Of a DNA stretch of 64,000 nt, positions 29,391-39,395 are shown piece after piece. The stretch comes from Oceanospirillum linum (lineage in GTDB: Bacteria > Pseudomonadota > Gammaproteobacteria > Pseudomonadales > Halomonadaceae), in contig NZ_MTSD02000001.1 of the NCBI RefSeq assembly GCF_001995095.2, positions 372,001 through 436,000 of the forward strand, written 5' to 3'. The position numbers and the translations under genes are program-made. Under the pieces are notes generated by a model. The model was not told the DNA's origin, ran no database searches, and saw only the letters and a program-made list of their open reading frames with translations. Numbering within the stretch: position 1 is the stretch's first letter; each line of letters opens with the position of its first letter.

Positions 29391-30713
29391 TCAGGTCGTT
29401 AACCGCTTTTTCTCTGCCAGAACATCGGCAACTGTATAGAAAGAACCAAAAACAAAGATAAGATCCTGGTCATCTGTTTCCTGCAAAGCGCTACTCAGAG
29501 CAGAGGAGACACTCCCGAAGCTCCGTATATTAACACATCCCTTAGCGGACAGGTGCGATTCAATACGTTGCACATCTGTCGCCCTCGGACTATCCAGCTG
29601 AGCCAGGTACCAGACATCAAAATAAGGGGCAACAACATCTAATACTGACTCAATATCCTTATCATCTAACATCCCTAACAGCGCAACACGTTTACCGGAA
29701 ACCTCCGGCAGGCGCTGGACAACATAGTTCGCTGCATGGGGGTTATGGGCAACATCTAACAAAAAGCGGCCAATACGCTGCATGCGTCCCGTAAGCTGAG
29801 CTGAAGCCAGTCCCTGATAAATGGCCTGAGCCGGAAGACTTAGTCCAAGATGCCGGATAACCTGAAGAACTGTCGCAGCATTATCAACCGGCAAGCTCAG
29901 CTCTGGTAGCGCCAGGTACTGCAGCTCCACCTCTCCGGCAGCATTTAACTGTTGCCAGTTCCAGCCTTTATCTGCTTTTTGCCAACGATACTGCTGCCCA
30001 AGCTGATCAATGGAGGAACACCCAAGAGCTTTGGCGGTTTCCCGAACAGAAGGGACCATTTTTTCCGAGCCGATAATAGCAGGTCTGCCTTTTCGGAAAA
30101 TACCGGCTTTCTCACGGCCGATCTGCTCGATATCAGAACCTAACCAACTTTCATGATCCAAAGCGATTGTGGTCACAACAGAAATATCAGCATCAATGAG
30201 GTTAACCGCATCCAGACGCCCGCCCAAACCTACTTCGAGTATCGCCACATCGACATTCTGCTCCGCAAAGATCAAAAGAGCGGCTAACGTACCAAACTCA
30301 AAATAAGTCAGGGATATATCACCACGGGCCTTCTCAATCTGCGCAAAAGCGTTGCAGATCAGCGTATCGGTAACGGGCTTACCATCCAGTGTGATACGTT
30401 CGTTATAGGACAGAAAATGGGGGGACGTGTAGCAACCGGTTTGATAACCACCTGCGCGCAGTACACTTTCAAGTAAAGCGACAGTAGAGCCTTTACCGTT
30501 AGTCCCGGCAACCGTTACGACTTTGCAGGGTAAGCTTGTTGCACCAAGCCGATCAGCGACCTTGCGCAAACGATCAAGCCCCAGATCAATCTCTGTCGGG
30601 TGCAGAGCCTCAAGGTATCCCAGCCATTCAGAAAGTGAGGCCGTTTCAGCAGCAAACCCCTGAAAATCAGGGGTTTGTATACCGGAGGTCAAATTACCGG
30701 ATTGAGTCTTCAT
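29391..30713 (-). CDS. folC: Bifunctional folylpolyglutamate synthase / dihydrofolate synthase
   Basis: A 440-residue Mur-ligase-family enzyme that adds glutamate to dihydropteroate and to folates. The ATP-binding loop GTNGKGST is at residues 70-77; LEVGLGGRLDAVN and DVAHNPHA are also present. The N-terminal approximately 20 residues before SLSEWLGYLEALHP are longer than in many homologues, so a later start is possible. It follows accD by 14 bases. Confidence 0.94.
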   Translation of the reverse strand: MKTQSGNLTSGIQTPDFQGFAAETASLSEWLGYLEALHPTEIDLGLDRLRKVADRLGATSLPCKVVTVAGTNGKGSTVALLESVLRAGGYQTGCYTSPHFLSYNERITLDGKPVTDTLICNAFAQIEKARGDISLTYFEFGTLAALLIFAEQNVDVAILEVGLGGRLDAVNLIDADISVVTTIALDHESWLGSDIEQIGREKAGIFRKGRPAIIGSEKMVPSVRETAKALGCSSIDQLGQQYRWQKADKGWNWQQLNAAGEVELQYLALPELSLPVDNAATVLQVIRHLGLSLPAQAIYQGLASAQLTGRMQRIGRFLLDVAHNPHAANYVVQRLPEVSGKRVALLGMLDDKDIESVLDVVAPYFDVWYLAQLDSPRATDVQRIESHLSAKGCVNIRSFGSVSSALSSALQETDDQDLIFVFGSFYTVADVLAEKKRLTT

Positions 30714-30727
30714 GAATCAGAGGATGC

Positions 30728-31588
30728 TCAGTTAGCCGGCATAGCCGTCAGCTTACGCAGGATAGAGGAGAGACGCTCACGTAATTCGTGGCGGTGAATG
30801 ATCATATCGACTGTACCATGCTCCAGCAGGAACTCACTGCGCTGGAAACCTTCCGGCAGTTTTTCACGTACTGTCTGCTCAATAACACGAGGACCGGCAA
30901 AGCCACACAGAGCGAAAGGCTCAGCCACATTCAGGTCACCCAGCATCGCAAGACTGGCCGATACACCACCGTAAACCGGGTCAGTAAGTACTGAGATATA
31001 AGGAATGCCTGCCTGCTTAAGTTTCTCAAGAGCGGCACTGGTACGGGCCATCTGCATCAGAGAGAACAGCGCTTCCTGCATACGGGCACCGCCACTGGCG
31101 GAGAAGCAAATAAAGGGAACACCTTCAGCAAGAGCCAACTCAGCAGCCTTAACAAACCGCTGGCCCACAACAGAGCCCATGGAGCCGCCCATAAAGCTGA
31201 ATTCAAAAGAACAGGCAATAACGTCAACGCCCTGAACAGAACCGCGTATAACAACTAATGCATCTTTCTCTTCAGTATCACGCTGAGCAGCAGCCAGGCG
31301 ATCCTTGTACTTCTTCGAGTCTTTAAATTTCAGACGATCAATTGGCTCGATCTCAGAAAACAGTTCCGTACGCCCCTCTTCATCCAAAAACATGCCCAGA
31401 CGTTTACGTGCGGTAAGGCGCATATGGTGATCACATTTAGGGCACACATTGTGACTCTTCTCAAGCTCCGGGCGGTAGAGAACAGTTTCACATTTAGGGC
31501 ACTTACGCCACAGGCCTTCCGGGATATTGTTACGACGGTTACGATCAGAACGAACGATCGAAGGTACAATTTTTTCGAGCCAACTCAT
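30728..31588 (-). CDS. accD: Acetyl-CoA carboxylase carboxyltransferase subunit beta
   Basis: A 286-residue protein with the N-terminal zinc ribbon (C30, C33, C49, C52 in CPKC...CPKCDHH) and the crotonase-like carboxyltransferase core ([23 protein letters not shown]). With AccA it transfers the carboxyl group from biotin to acetyl-CoA in fatty acid synthesis. It starts about 160 bases after trpA, beyond a hairpin, and leads the accD-folC-dedD-cvpA-purF run. Confidence 0.96.
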   Translation of the reverse strand: MSWLEKIVPSIVRSDRNRRNNIPEGLWRKCPKCETVLYRPELEKSHNVCPKCDHHMRLTARKRLGMFLDEEGRTELFSEIEPIDRLKFKDSKKYKDRLAAAQRDTEEKDALVVIRGSVQGVDVIACSFEFSFMGGSMGSVVGQRFVKAAELALAEGVPFICFSASGGARMQEALFSLMQMARTSAALEKLKQAGIPYISVLTDPVYGGVSASLAMLGDLNVAEPFALCGFAGPRVIEQTVREKLPEGFQRSEFLLEHGTVDMIIHRHELRERLSSILRKLTAMPAN

Positions 31589-31663
31589 AAGTTATTTACT
31601 TCTGCTATTCCGTATAACAGCTTGACCGCCCGCAGGCAGCCAGCAGCGAATCTTTTTGTGAAC

Positions 31664-31687
31664 AGAACGCCCCTAACGGGGCGTTCT
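31664..31687. terminator. Hairpin after trpA
   Basis: A perfect 10-base GC-rich stem AGAACGCCCC/GGGGCGTTCT with a four-base loop lies 61 bases after the trpA stop codon. It lacks an adjacent T-run on the minus strand, so termination may be partial and some read-through into accD is possible. Confidence 0.6.
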
Positions 31688-31747
31688 CTGAGCTTAGGTG
31701 CAATATACCAAAACAACACGGATCACATAAAGTAAAGAAGCGTGTTT

Positions 31748-32551
31748 TTAGGCATCCATTGCCAAACGCATCTCTTTAATACGCTCCTGAAGTGCAGGAG
31801 CAATTTTTTCCGGGGTATCAGCCAGCTCTGCGATACAGTTAACCAGTACACTGCCAACAATCACACCATCAGCAACCTGACTGACCGCAGCAGCAGAAGC
31901 ACCATCACGGATGCCAAAGCCAACAGCAAGAGGTACATCTGTCAACTGACGTAAACCCGCTAATTTACGACCTACTTCATCAACATCAAGTGTGGCAGAT
32001 CCCGTCACACCTTTAACAGAAACATAGTAAAGGTAGCCTGATGCATGAGCCGCAATTTTAGCCGCACGCGCTTCTGTCGTTGTCGGTGCGACCAGGAAGA
32101 TAGTATCAATACCGGACGCCTTAAACACAGGAACTACGTCATCCGCTTCCTCAGGCGGCAGATCCACCAAAAGCACACCATCAACACCCGCTTTCTTAGC
32201 GTTAGCGGCAAAAACGTCGTACCCCATATGCTCGATCGGATTCAGATATCCCATCAGCACAACCGGTGTTATCGAATCTGTCTTACGGAAAGACTCAACA
32301 ATATCCAGAACCCCCTGAACACTGGCACCTGCACCGAGTGCACGTTCACAGGCTTTCTGGATCACAGGCCCATCGGCCATAGGATCAGAGAAAGGCATAC
32401 CTAACTCAAGCATGTCTGCACCAGACTCAACCAAAGCATGCATCAGGTTTTCTGTGTATTCCGGTTTTGGATCACCACCAGTAATATACGGGATCAGTGC
32501 CTTTTTGCCGTCAGCATTAAGAGCTGCAAACTTTTCTTCAATACGTGTCAT
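31748..32551 (-). CDS. trpA: Tryptophan synthase alpha chain
   Basis: TIM-barrel alpha subunit that cleaves indole-3-glycerol phosphate. [31 protein letters not shown] and [10 protein letters not shown] are typical; E and D catalytic residues lie in [10 protein letters not shown] and the later VLMGYL-preceding region by family. The frame opens at a GTG at 32563 overlapping trpB, but the ATG at 32551 ([11 protein letters not shown], 267 residues) fits homologues and has TGAGG six bases upstream; the ATG just before it (32554) is the alternative. Last gene of truA-trpF-trpB-trpA. Confidence 0.95.
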   Translation of the reverse strand: MTRIEEKFAALNADGKKALIPYITGGDPKPEYTENLMHALVESGADMLELGMPFSDPMADGPVIQKACERALGAGASVQGVLDIVESFRKTDSITPVVLMGYLNPIEHMGYDVFAANAKKAGVDGVLLVDLPPEEADDVVPVFKASGIDTIFLVAPTTTEARAAKIAAHASGYLYYVSVKGVTGSATLDVDEVGRKLAGLRQLTDVPLAVGFGIRDGASAAAVSQVADGVIVGSVLVNCIAELADTPEKIAPALQERIKEMRLAMDA

Positions 32552-32559
32552 CATCAACC

Positions 32560-33780
32560 TCACACCGTTATTCCATCGATACCCGCAACCGTGTGAATAT
32601 CTTTATCACCACGGCCGGACAGGTTGATAATAATGTGCTGATCAGGACGCATACTTTGAGCCAGTTTGCGACCATAAGCCAAAGCATGGCTACTTTCCAG
32701 TGCCGGCATAATACCTTCAACCCGAGTTAACTCGCGGAAAGCCGCCAACACCTCATGGTCATTAGCAGCCACATAGTTTACCCGACCGATATCTTTCAGA
32801 TAAGCGTGCTCAGGGCCAACACCCGGATAATCCAGACCCGCTGAAACCGAGTGGGTTTCAATGATCTGACCATCGTTATCCTGCATCAGGTAAGTACGGT
32901 TACCGTGCAGAACACCTGGCTCACCTGCACACAAAGGCGCAGCATGACGACCGGTTTCAACACCGTTACCACCGGCTTCAACGCCATACATTGCCACTGA
33001 CTCATCCTGCAGGAAGGGGTAGAAAAGCCCCATCGCATTAGAACCACCACCCACGCAGGCTACCAACGCATCTGGCAGACGGCCATTTTGCGTCAGGCTC
33101 TGCTCACGGGCTTCACGGCCGATCACAGAATTAAAATCACGCACCAGCATAGGATAAGGGTGCGGGCCTGCGACAGTACCGATAATGTAGAAGGTATTGT
33201 CGACGTTGGTTACCCAGTCGCGCAGCGCTTCGTTCATTGCATCTTTCAGGGTACGGGAACCGGAGGTTACAGCGTGAACTTTCGCACCCAACAGCTTCAT
33301 GCGGTAGACGTTCAGGGACTGGCGCTTCACATCGTCCGCACCCATGAAAATCTCACACTCAAGGCCCAGACGAGCAGCAACGGTTGCTGTTGCCACACCA
33401 TGCTGGCCAGCACCGGTTTCAGCGATGACACGGGGTTTACCCGTGTATTTCGCCAGCAGCGCCTGACCAATCGTGTTGTTAACTTTATGAGCCCCCGTGT
33501 GATTCAGATCCTCACGCTTAAGAAAAATCTGCGCACCACCCAGTATCCGTGACCATCGTTCTGCGTGATAAAGCGGCGAAGGACGACCCACATAATGAGC
33601 CAGATCTTTATCAAACTCCGCCTGAAACTCAGGGTCTTTTGATAATTTGTTATAAGTCTCTTCCAGTTCTTCTAACGCGTAGCTCAGCGTTTCTGAAACA
33701 AAGCGACCGCCATATGGGCCAAAGTGGCCCTTCGTATCCGGCAGTTGCAATAGCTCAGCATAGGTGTTCGCCTTGGTCAC
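32560..33780 (-). CDS. trpB: Tryptophan synthase beta chain
   Basis: PLP enzyme of 406 residues that condenses indole and serine. The PLP lysine is K99 in [17 protein letters not shown] forms the phosphate-binding loop. It begins at a GTG that overlaps the trpF stop by four bases (GTGA) with AGAGG upstream. Coupled to trpF and trpA. Confidence 0.97.
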   Translation of the reverse strand: MTKANTYAELLQLPDTKGHFGPYGGRFVSETLSYALEELEETYNKLSKDPEFQAEFDKDLAHYVGRPSPLYHAERWSRILGGAQIFLKREDLNHTGAHKVNNTIGQALLAKYTGKPRVIAETGAGQHGVATATVAARLGLECEIFMGADDVKRQSLNVYRMKLLGAKVHAVTSGSRTLKDAMNEALRDWVTNVDNTFYIIGTVAGPHPYPMLVRDFNSVIGREAREQSLTQNGRLPDALVACVGGGSNAMGLFYPFLQDESVAMYGVEAGGNGVETGRHAAPLCAGEPGVLHGNRTYLMQDNDGQIIETHSVSAGLDYPGVGPEHAYLKDIGRVNYVAANDHEVLAAFRELTRVEGIMPALESSHALAYGRKLAQSMRPDQHIIINLSGRGDKDIHTVAGIDGITV

Positions 33781-34391
33781 GGATTTGCACCTCTAATAAA
33801 TGCATGAATTTTAACGGGATCTTTAATCCCTTTTTGGGCTTCAACACCGCCTGACACATCAACCCCATAGGGTTGGAGCTGTTGCACGGCAGAGCTGATG
33901 TTTTCCGGGGTTAATCCCCCGGCAAGAATAAGTGGTCTTGGTGGATCTTCCGGTATCAGTTCCCAGTTAAACGTTTCGCCCGTCCCTCCCGGGACACCGG
34001 GGCGATAACTATCCAACAGCAATGCCCTTGCCTGTTTAAACTCAAGCATCTGCAGGGACAGAGAGCTCGCGTCCTTGACACGGAGCGCTTTAATCCAGGG
34101 ACGGTTAAACGACTCGCAGAACTCAGCAGACTCATCACCGTGAAACTGAATCAGATCACAATGACTCACCTCTAGAATACGATAAATATCATCGGATGGT
34201 TCATTAACAAAAAGTGCAACTGTCGTCACGAAAGGAGGCAACTGGCTAATAATTTCACCTGCTTTCTCCGGTGAAATATAGCGTGGACTGGGTTTGTAAA
34301 ATACAAACCCAAGGGCATCTGCCCCAGCGGCAATGGCCTCCAACGCATCTTCAATACGGGTAATACCACAGATTTTCACACGGGTTCGCAT
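33777..34391 (-). CDS. trpF: Phosphoribosylanthranilate isomerase
   Basis: A 204-residue TIM barrel with the opening [27 protein letters not shown], containing the catalytic cysteine (C8), and the phosphate-binding [10 protein letters not shown]. It lies three bases after truA and overlaps trpB by four bases. In enterics trpF is fused to trpC; here it is a free-standing gene, as in pseudomonads, but in one unit with trpBA. Confidence 0.96.
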   Translation of the reverse strand: MRTRVKICGITRIEDALEAIAAGADALGFVFYKPSPRYISPEKAGEIISQLPPFVTTVALFVNEPSDDIYRILEVSHCDLIQFHGDESAEFCESFNRPWIKALRVKDASSLSLQMLEFKQARALLLDSYRPGVPGGTGETFNWELIPEDPPRPLILAGGLTPENISSAVQQLQPYGVDVSGGVEAQKGIKDPVKIHAFIRGANP

Positions 34392-34394
34392 GAC

Positions 34395-35243
34395 TTAAAT
34401 ATTCTCAGAACCTAACAGAGTTAAAAAATGCGGGCCAAGCTCCAGTTTTGGCAGACCAAAATGCTCCGGATACTGGGCTTCGACAAAGTAAAGACCATTG
34501 GGAGGTGCCGTCACACCAGCCTGAGTACGATCTCGCAGAGCCAGAAGTTCTGCTATCCACTCAACGGGTTTATCCCCAGCTCCAACCGGCAGCAGCGCGC
34601 CCACAATATTGCGGATCATATGGTGAAGAAACGCATTGGCCTGAATCTCCAGAATCACCAGAGAGCCCATGCGAAAAACTTTGGCTCTCTCGATATTACG
34701 CCACGGCGTATTGGACTGACAACCCGCAGCACGAAATGAAGAGAAATCATTTTCTCCTAACAGATGCTGAACAGCCTCATGCATCCCCCTCTCATCCAGC
34801 GGACGGTCAAACCAGGTCATCTGATCGCACATCAGTGCAGGGCGCACACGCTGATTGTAAATAATATAGCGATAGCGCCGGGAGGTTGCTGAATAACGCG
34901 CATGAAACTCAGAGTCCACAGGAACCGCCCAACGAACCGCGATACTATCCGGCAAATTGGTATTACAGCCAAAAACCCAGGCTTTACTGGAGCGCACCGC
35001 TTTGGAGTCGAAATGAACAATCTGAGATGAAGCATGCACACCAGTGTCTGTCCGACCTGAACACATAACCGTCACAGGCTCATTTGCCACTTTGCTCAGT
35101 GCCTTTTCCAGCGTTTCCTGCACACTTCTGACGCCTGGCTGCTGTGTCTGCCAGCCATGATAGCCGGCCCCATTATATTCAACACACATCGCATAACGAC
35201 CTGCGCGGCCATTATCATCAGGGATTACAGAAAGCTGAGTCAT
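34395..35243 (-). CDS. truA: tRNA pseudouridine(38-40) synthase
   Basis: A 282-residue TruA with the conserved catalytic aspartate D66 in CSGRTDTGVHA. It isomerises uridines 38-40 in the anticodon stem of many tRNAs. It leads the truA-trpFBA unit and lies about 130 bases after fimV, beyond a terminator. The first 13 or so residues before RYAMCVEYNG are variable, so the exact start is not certain. Confidence 0.95.
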   Translation of the reverse strand: MTQLSVIPDDNGRAGRYAMCVEYNGAGYHGWQTQQPGVRSVQETLEKALSKVANEPVTVMCSGRTDTGVHASSQIVHFDSKAVRSSKAWVFGCNTNLPDSIAVRWAVPVDSEFHARYSATSRRYRYIIYNQRVRPALMCDQMTWFDRPLDERGMHEAVQHLLGENDFSSFRAAGCQSNTPWRNIERAKVFRMGSLVILEIQANAFLHHMIRNIVGALLPVGAGDKPVEWIAELLALRDRTQAGVTAPPNGLYFVEAQYPEHFGLPKLELGPHFLTLLGSENI

Positions 35244-35320
35244 ATTGAAAGGATGTATTCCAGTTAAACAAAAGCGTTATACAAAATCTGCTGGGCCTAA
35301 ACAGGCCAGCCTTAAAACGG

Positions 35321-35350
35321 CATCGGGCCTGACCTGAGTCAGACCCGATG
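35321..35350 (-). terminator. Terminator hairpin after fimV
   Basis: A 13-base stem with one mismatch (CATCGGGCCTGAC/GTCAGACCCGATG) and a four-base loop is followed on the minus strand by CGTTTT. Next to it (35351-35364) is the perfect palindrome GATACTGCAGTATC. Confidence 0.65.
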
Positions 35351-35375
35351 GATACTGCAGTATCTGCATCCGATG

Positions 35376-38300
35376 CTAAGCATCACCCTGCAGTTTAGCT
35401 ATTAGTTCGCTGGCATCACGTTTTTGCTCAGTGCTACCACGCTTAAGAACATCTTCTAAAGCTTCAATGGCTGATGTGGTATTCCCCATATCAACATAGG
35501 CCCGGGCCAGATCCAGCTTGATTTCCGGGTTCTCGTTTTCATCCAAAAGCCCATCAATATTCAGCTGTTCATCAACACCGTCGTCTTCAAAAGAGATATC
35601 TGATAGCTCTCCAAGATCCGCAAGATCGTCATCATCATCGATACTTGGTGAAAGATCGACAATATCATCAGAGGCCAGATCCTGACTGACAAGATCTTCC
35701 ATACCTCTTACGTCTGAAATATCAGGCTCATTAACAGCTGACATCGACAGATCACCAAGATCCTCAATATAATCTTTAGCATCCGTTCGAAGGGCTTGCT
35801 GGCTATCATTAAATTGATAATCAGCATCACTTTCATCAACGCTGAACGGAGCCAGATCATCAGATTCTAAGTCCGCCAGATCTGTCAGTTCAAAATCATC
35901 TTTACCGAGAGGCTCCGGCTCACCAAGCTCCAGTGGGTCCAGGTTGATCATGGGCTTACCATCTTCAGGATCATCGCCCAAATCCAAGTCCATCAACTCA
36001 AAGTCAATGTCATCCAGGTCGAGGCTATCATCGGAAGATTCCTCACCGGCATAGCGTTCAAAGTCACGTTCCAGCGCATCCAGCTCACTATTCAGGTCAA
36101 CATCATAATCAGCATCTACTGACCCGGAAGAAGCGGCCTTATCATCCAAAGGCATGATGTCATCCAGGTCATCAACCTCATCTGCAGCGGATGGCTCAGC
36201 CACATAATGACTAGCACCGGTTTTGTTATAGAGTTCCTGCTGCAGAGTCAGCGCCTCACTTAACGCTTTAGCATCCGCGGCACTCTGCAACTGGCGCAGC
36301 TCATGATCAAAAGTCGCCTCATCACCCAGGTCAACCAGCACCTCCATAAACTTCAGGCGCACATCATTATCCTGAGGGTTCTCACCCAAACTTCTCTGTA
36401 AGATTGCAGCAGCGCGCTCGGGCTGACCGAGTTCACGGTAGCTTTCAGCTTCATCTAAAGCACTAAGCTCAGAGACAGTATCATCAAGCTCTTCAGAGTC
36501 GCCCTGCATAACAGAAATATCATCGGATTCAGATAAAACCGGTTCTACAGCAAAATCATCAGGGGCAGCGTCTGTAGAAAGATTCTGTTCTGACTCCAGA
36601 GCTAATTTCTCAGCTTCCTGGGCAGCAGCGTCATCGGCAAGCGCGGCCAACAGCTCATCATCTTTCTGCTCCTGAGTATCGATAGCACCATCATCAAGAG
36701 ACAGATCAGTACCATCATCTATCTCTGAAAGCTCCAGATCACTCAGGTCATCCCCTTCAAGGTCAATGAGCCCCTCATCATTCAAATCAATCTGAAGATC
36801 CGGATCATCTTCACTGGTTTCTGTTACGCTATCTAATTCCAGATCGTCAAGCACTTCCGGTTCAGACACCTCATCATCGAATGAGATATCTGAGCGCCCG
36901 GCATCTGACCCAATGAGATTATCCTGAACCGACTCACCTGAATCAGCTTCAACGGCTAATTCGGTGTTTGCTGTCGACTCAGCTTGCACGAAAGGGAGTT
37001 GGATGTCCCCCGCTTCGTCATCTCCGTCAGGCTCGCCCAGATCGCCCAGGTCAAAGTCTTCTGAAAAATCGAGATCATCGAGATCAAGATCACCGTCCAG
37101 CCCCAAAGATTCACCGCCGGTTTCAAGATCGTCCCCCAGGTCACCCAGATCGAAATCACCAAGATCTTCGATATCTGCAGAGCTGCGTTCCGCCTGAACA
37201 TCAGGCTCACCGAGGTCATCAAGATTTAGCTCATCGGAAGCATTAGCTTCAAGATCCATCTCAATCTCAGACAAGCTACTCTCATCAAGGTCGCCACTCA
37301 GGTCATCATCAAGATCACCACTCAAGTCATCATCAAGACTCAAATCATCCGGTAAGTCATCATTTGAGATCGCGTCCAGAGCAGCGACACCAGCGGCCCC
37401 CGCTACTGCGCCGGTTGCCAGATCAGACAAATCAGAATCATCACTGCTATTTTTCTGTTTTACCGACTTTTTACTGGCAGCCTTGCGGCGACGCATCATC
37501 ACAAGCAGCAGAATCAGAGCCAGTATTGCGGCAGCAGCACCACCAATAATCGTTGCATTTTTTCGCAGACTATCAACAAGGAATGATCCAGGGTCCAGCT
37601 CTGTTGTTTCCTGTGTATCCAGTGAGAAGGATTTAACAGGCTCCGGTTGAGCATCCTGTTCCGTTGCAGCTTCATTCTGCTCCGAAGCTTCTTCAGCTTT
37701 TGCAGCCAGATCCAGGCCAATAGCACCGGCACTAACCTGGCCAGTTACCGCCGCTGATGCGGTTGTTGCAACTGGAGGCTCAGCACTAATCGCCATGCTG
37801 TCTTTTTCGGTAGACGGGGTATTGGGTTCTGCAACCGACTCACCCGACAGAAGCTTATTCTGCTTATCAAGCATTGCTTCCATCGCAGCCAGCTGTTCAT
37901 CTTTTAAGCGAATCAGTTTCTGTAGAGTACTAACCTGCTTCTGAAGCTCATCCAGACGGCCGGATAGTTCAGTTTTTTCACGGTTTGACTGATCAAGGCT
38001 TTCTTTACTGAGCGCCAGCTCTTCACTGACTTTTGCACGCTCTGAATCTGCTGCCTGTTGCTCTGTATCAGCCACCAGCTTCAGAGGCTTACTGTCAGCC
38101 GGAGCGCTACTCGCCGGTTTTAATTTGGCAGGCCCAGGTACTGACTGAGCTTTAAATGCGACCCAGGCTTTATTCTGGCGGGCAACCTCTCGAATAGCTT
38201 CAAGCCCGGTACGGCTCATCATGGCAGAGCGATTAGGAATCAGGATGGTGCTGCCTGCTTCCATATTATTGATATTGCCGGTTGGGAAAGCATCCGGATT

Positions 38301-38915
38301 AGCGTCCTGAATACCCAGTATAGCCTGCTTAATAGTAATATCACTATCCGGGCGGTTCTTACGGGCAAGGCTCCAGAGTGTATCCGTTGGGCCAACCTTA
38401 ATTCGATGCGCGCCCTCTTCAACCAGGTTTGTAACAGGCGGGGCAGTACGCGCAGAAGATGCAGGGGCGGCCTGAACACTGGAAGAAGACTGTGCGGATG
38501 TATTGTCAGCTGACGTATTGTTATACGTTGGAGGGTCGATCAGGAAAGTATATTCCCGCATCAGCTGCCCCTGCGGCCACTCTACAGCCAACAGAAAGTT
38601 CAGAAATGGCTCTTTAACCGGTTTAGAACTTGTAAGTTCAATATAGGGACCGTTACCACCCGAAATAACACTAAAAGTCAGGTTCTCCAGAAAAAACTGG
38701 CGATCCAGCCCCGCTTTAGCAAATGCGCGTTCATCCGCAAGTTGCACGCGAATATCTTCAGCATCAACATCGTCTGTTTGTGCCAATTGAATCGTTGCCT
38801 TAAACGGCTGATTCAGTGATGAAAGTAACTCGGCTTCACCGAGTCCTAAAGCAAACGCCAGTGGACTGCTTAACATACCCACCGTCGCAAGAGTTCCCGC
38901 CAGCTTGCGCACCAT
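35376..38915 (-). CDS. fimV: FimV-family polar/peptidoglycan-binding protein
   Basis: An 1179-residue inner-membrane hub protein that in Pseudomonas organises the cell pole, type IV pili and cAMP signalling. Visible layout: signal peptide (1-22), FimV N-terminal domain (LGLGEAELLSSLNQPFKATIQL), a LysM-like domain at about 170-230 (HRIKVGPTDTLWSLARKN...ILIPN), a coiled coil at about 285-350, a transmembrane helix near 450-470 (ATIIGGAAAAILALILLLV) followed by RRRK, then about 700 very acidic Asp/Leu-rich cytoplasmic residues, TPR-like helices, and the conserved C-terminal FimV domain (EIKLDLARAYVDMGNTTSAI). The acidic part contains short tandem repeats. No pilus genes lie nearby. Confidence 0.93.
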   Translation of the reverse strand: MVRKLAGTLATVGMLSSPLAFALGLGEAELLSSLNQPFKATIQLAQTDDVDAEDIRVQLADERAFAKAGLDRQFFLENLTFSVISGGNGPYIELTSSKPVKEPFLNFLLAVEWPQGQLMREYTFLIDPPTYNNTSADNTSAQSSSSVQAAPASSARTAPPVTNLVEEGAHRIKVGPTDTLWSLARKNRPDSDITIKQAILGIQDANPDAFPTGNINNMEAGSTILIPNRSAMMSRTGLEAIREVARQNKAWVAFKAQSVPGPAKLKPASSAPADSKPLKLVADTEQQAADSERAKVSEELALSKESLDQSNREKTELSGRLDELQKQVSTLQKLIRLKDEQLAAMEAMLDKQNKLLSGESVAEPNTPSTEKDSMAISAEPPVATTASAAVTGQVSAGAIGLDLAAKAEEASEQNEAATEQDAQPEPVKSFSLDTQETTELDPGSFLVDSLRKNATIIGGAAAAILALILLLVMMRRRKAASKKSVKQKNSSDDSDLSDLATGAVAGAAGVAALDAISNDDLPDDLSLDDDLSGDLDDDLSGDLDESSLSEIEMDLEANASDELNLDDLGEPDVQAERSSADIEDLGDFDLGDLGDDLETGGESLGLDGDLDLDDLDFSEDFDLGDLGEPDGDDEAGDIQLPFVQAESTANTELAVEADSGESVQDNLIGSDAGRSDISFDDEVSEPEVLDDLELDSVTETSEDDPDLQIDLNDEGLIDLEGDDLSDLELSEIDDGTDLSLDDGAIDTQEQKDDELLAALADDAAAQEAEKLALESEQNLSTDAAPDDFAVEPVLSESDDISVMQGDSEELDDTVSELSALDEAESYRELGQPERAAAILQRSLGENPQDNDVRLKFMEVLVDLGDEATFDHELRQLQSAADAKALSEALTLQQELYNKTGASHYVAEPSAADEVDDLDDIMPLDDKAASSGSVDADYDVDLNSELDALERDFERYAGEESSDDSLDLDDIDFELMDLDLGDDPEDGKPMINLDPLELGEPEPLGKDDFELTDLADLESDDLAPFSVDESDADYQFNDSQQALRTDAKDYIEDLGDLSMSAVNEPDISDVRGMEDLVSQDLASDDIVDLSPSIDDDDDLADLGELSDISFEDDGVDEQLNIDGLLDENENPEIKLDLARAYVDMGNTTSAIEALEDVLKRGSTEQKRDASELIAKLQGDA
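37289..37336. repeat. Tandem 24-base repeat inside fimV
   Basis: Two adjacent copies of a 24-base unit (37289-37312 and 37313-37336) differ at three positions and encode repeated acidic DDDLSGDL units. A partial third copy follows. In-frame repeat of this kind can expand or shrink without breaking the gene. Confidence 0.75.
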
Positions 38916-39395
38916 ATTTCTGATTCCTTAACACTTTGCACCGACCTGAACGGCAGTACGGCAGACTGAGATTGCTAAACCTTAGCCTTTCTGTCCCAGT
39001 TGATATTGGATTAGTGTAACTTTTATCAATATTTCAACTATTTGTACACATCACCAAAGAACCATTCAGGCTTTTTATTTGTTTAGGTTGTTATTTTTTA
39101 TCCGCTTTTTCCCCGGCTAAACGGCTGATCAGTGCCATAAGTTAACAACCTGTCGTTGATAAAAGCAAAAAACAAGCCAAAAAAGAGATATGCGTAAGAT
39201 CCGAATAAAATACTTTGAATGCCTGTAAAATATTAATTCACTGCCAACAGTCCCCGGATATTATGAATATCGGCCAGACATTCTCGAATATCAACCTGTA
39301 CAGCCTGTACCCACTGATGCGAACGGGATAAGCATTGCCGCTGAAACGGAAAAAGCCTGCCGAAGCAGGCTTTTCCCATGTAATAACAGAAAAAA
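38916..39395. other. Intergenic region between asd and fimV
   Basis: About 480 bases, AT-rich near fimV. It holds the asd terminator at its asd end and should contain the fimV promoter. I see no clear sigma-70 pair, no coding frame with protein-like features and no RNA gene. Confidence 0.6.
39351..39374 (-). terminator. Rho-independent terminator of asd
   Basis: A 10-base stem AAAAGCCTGC/GCAGGCTTTT closed by the stable TTCG tetraloop and followed by T residues on the minus strand, 22 bases past the asd stop. Confidence 0.92.

Noticed and set aside
36956-37246. Long frames antisense to and alternative to fimV
   Set aside because: They arise from the low-complexity Asp/Leu codon repeats of fimV and show the biased composition of shadows.
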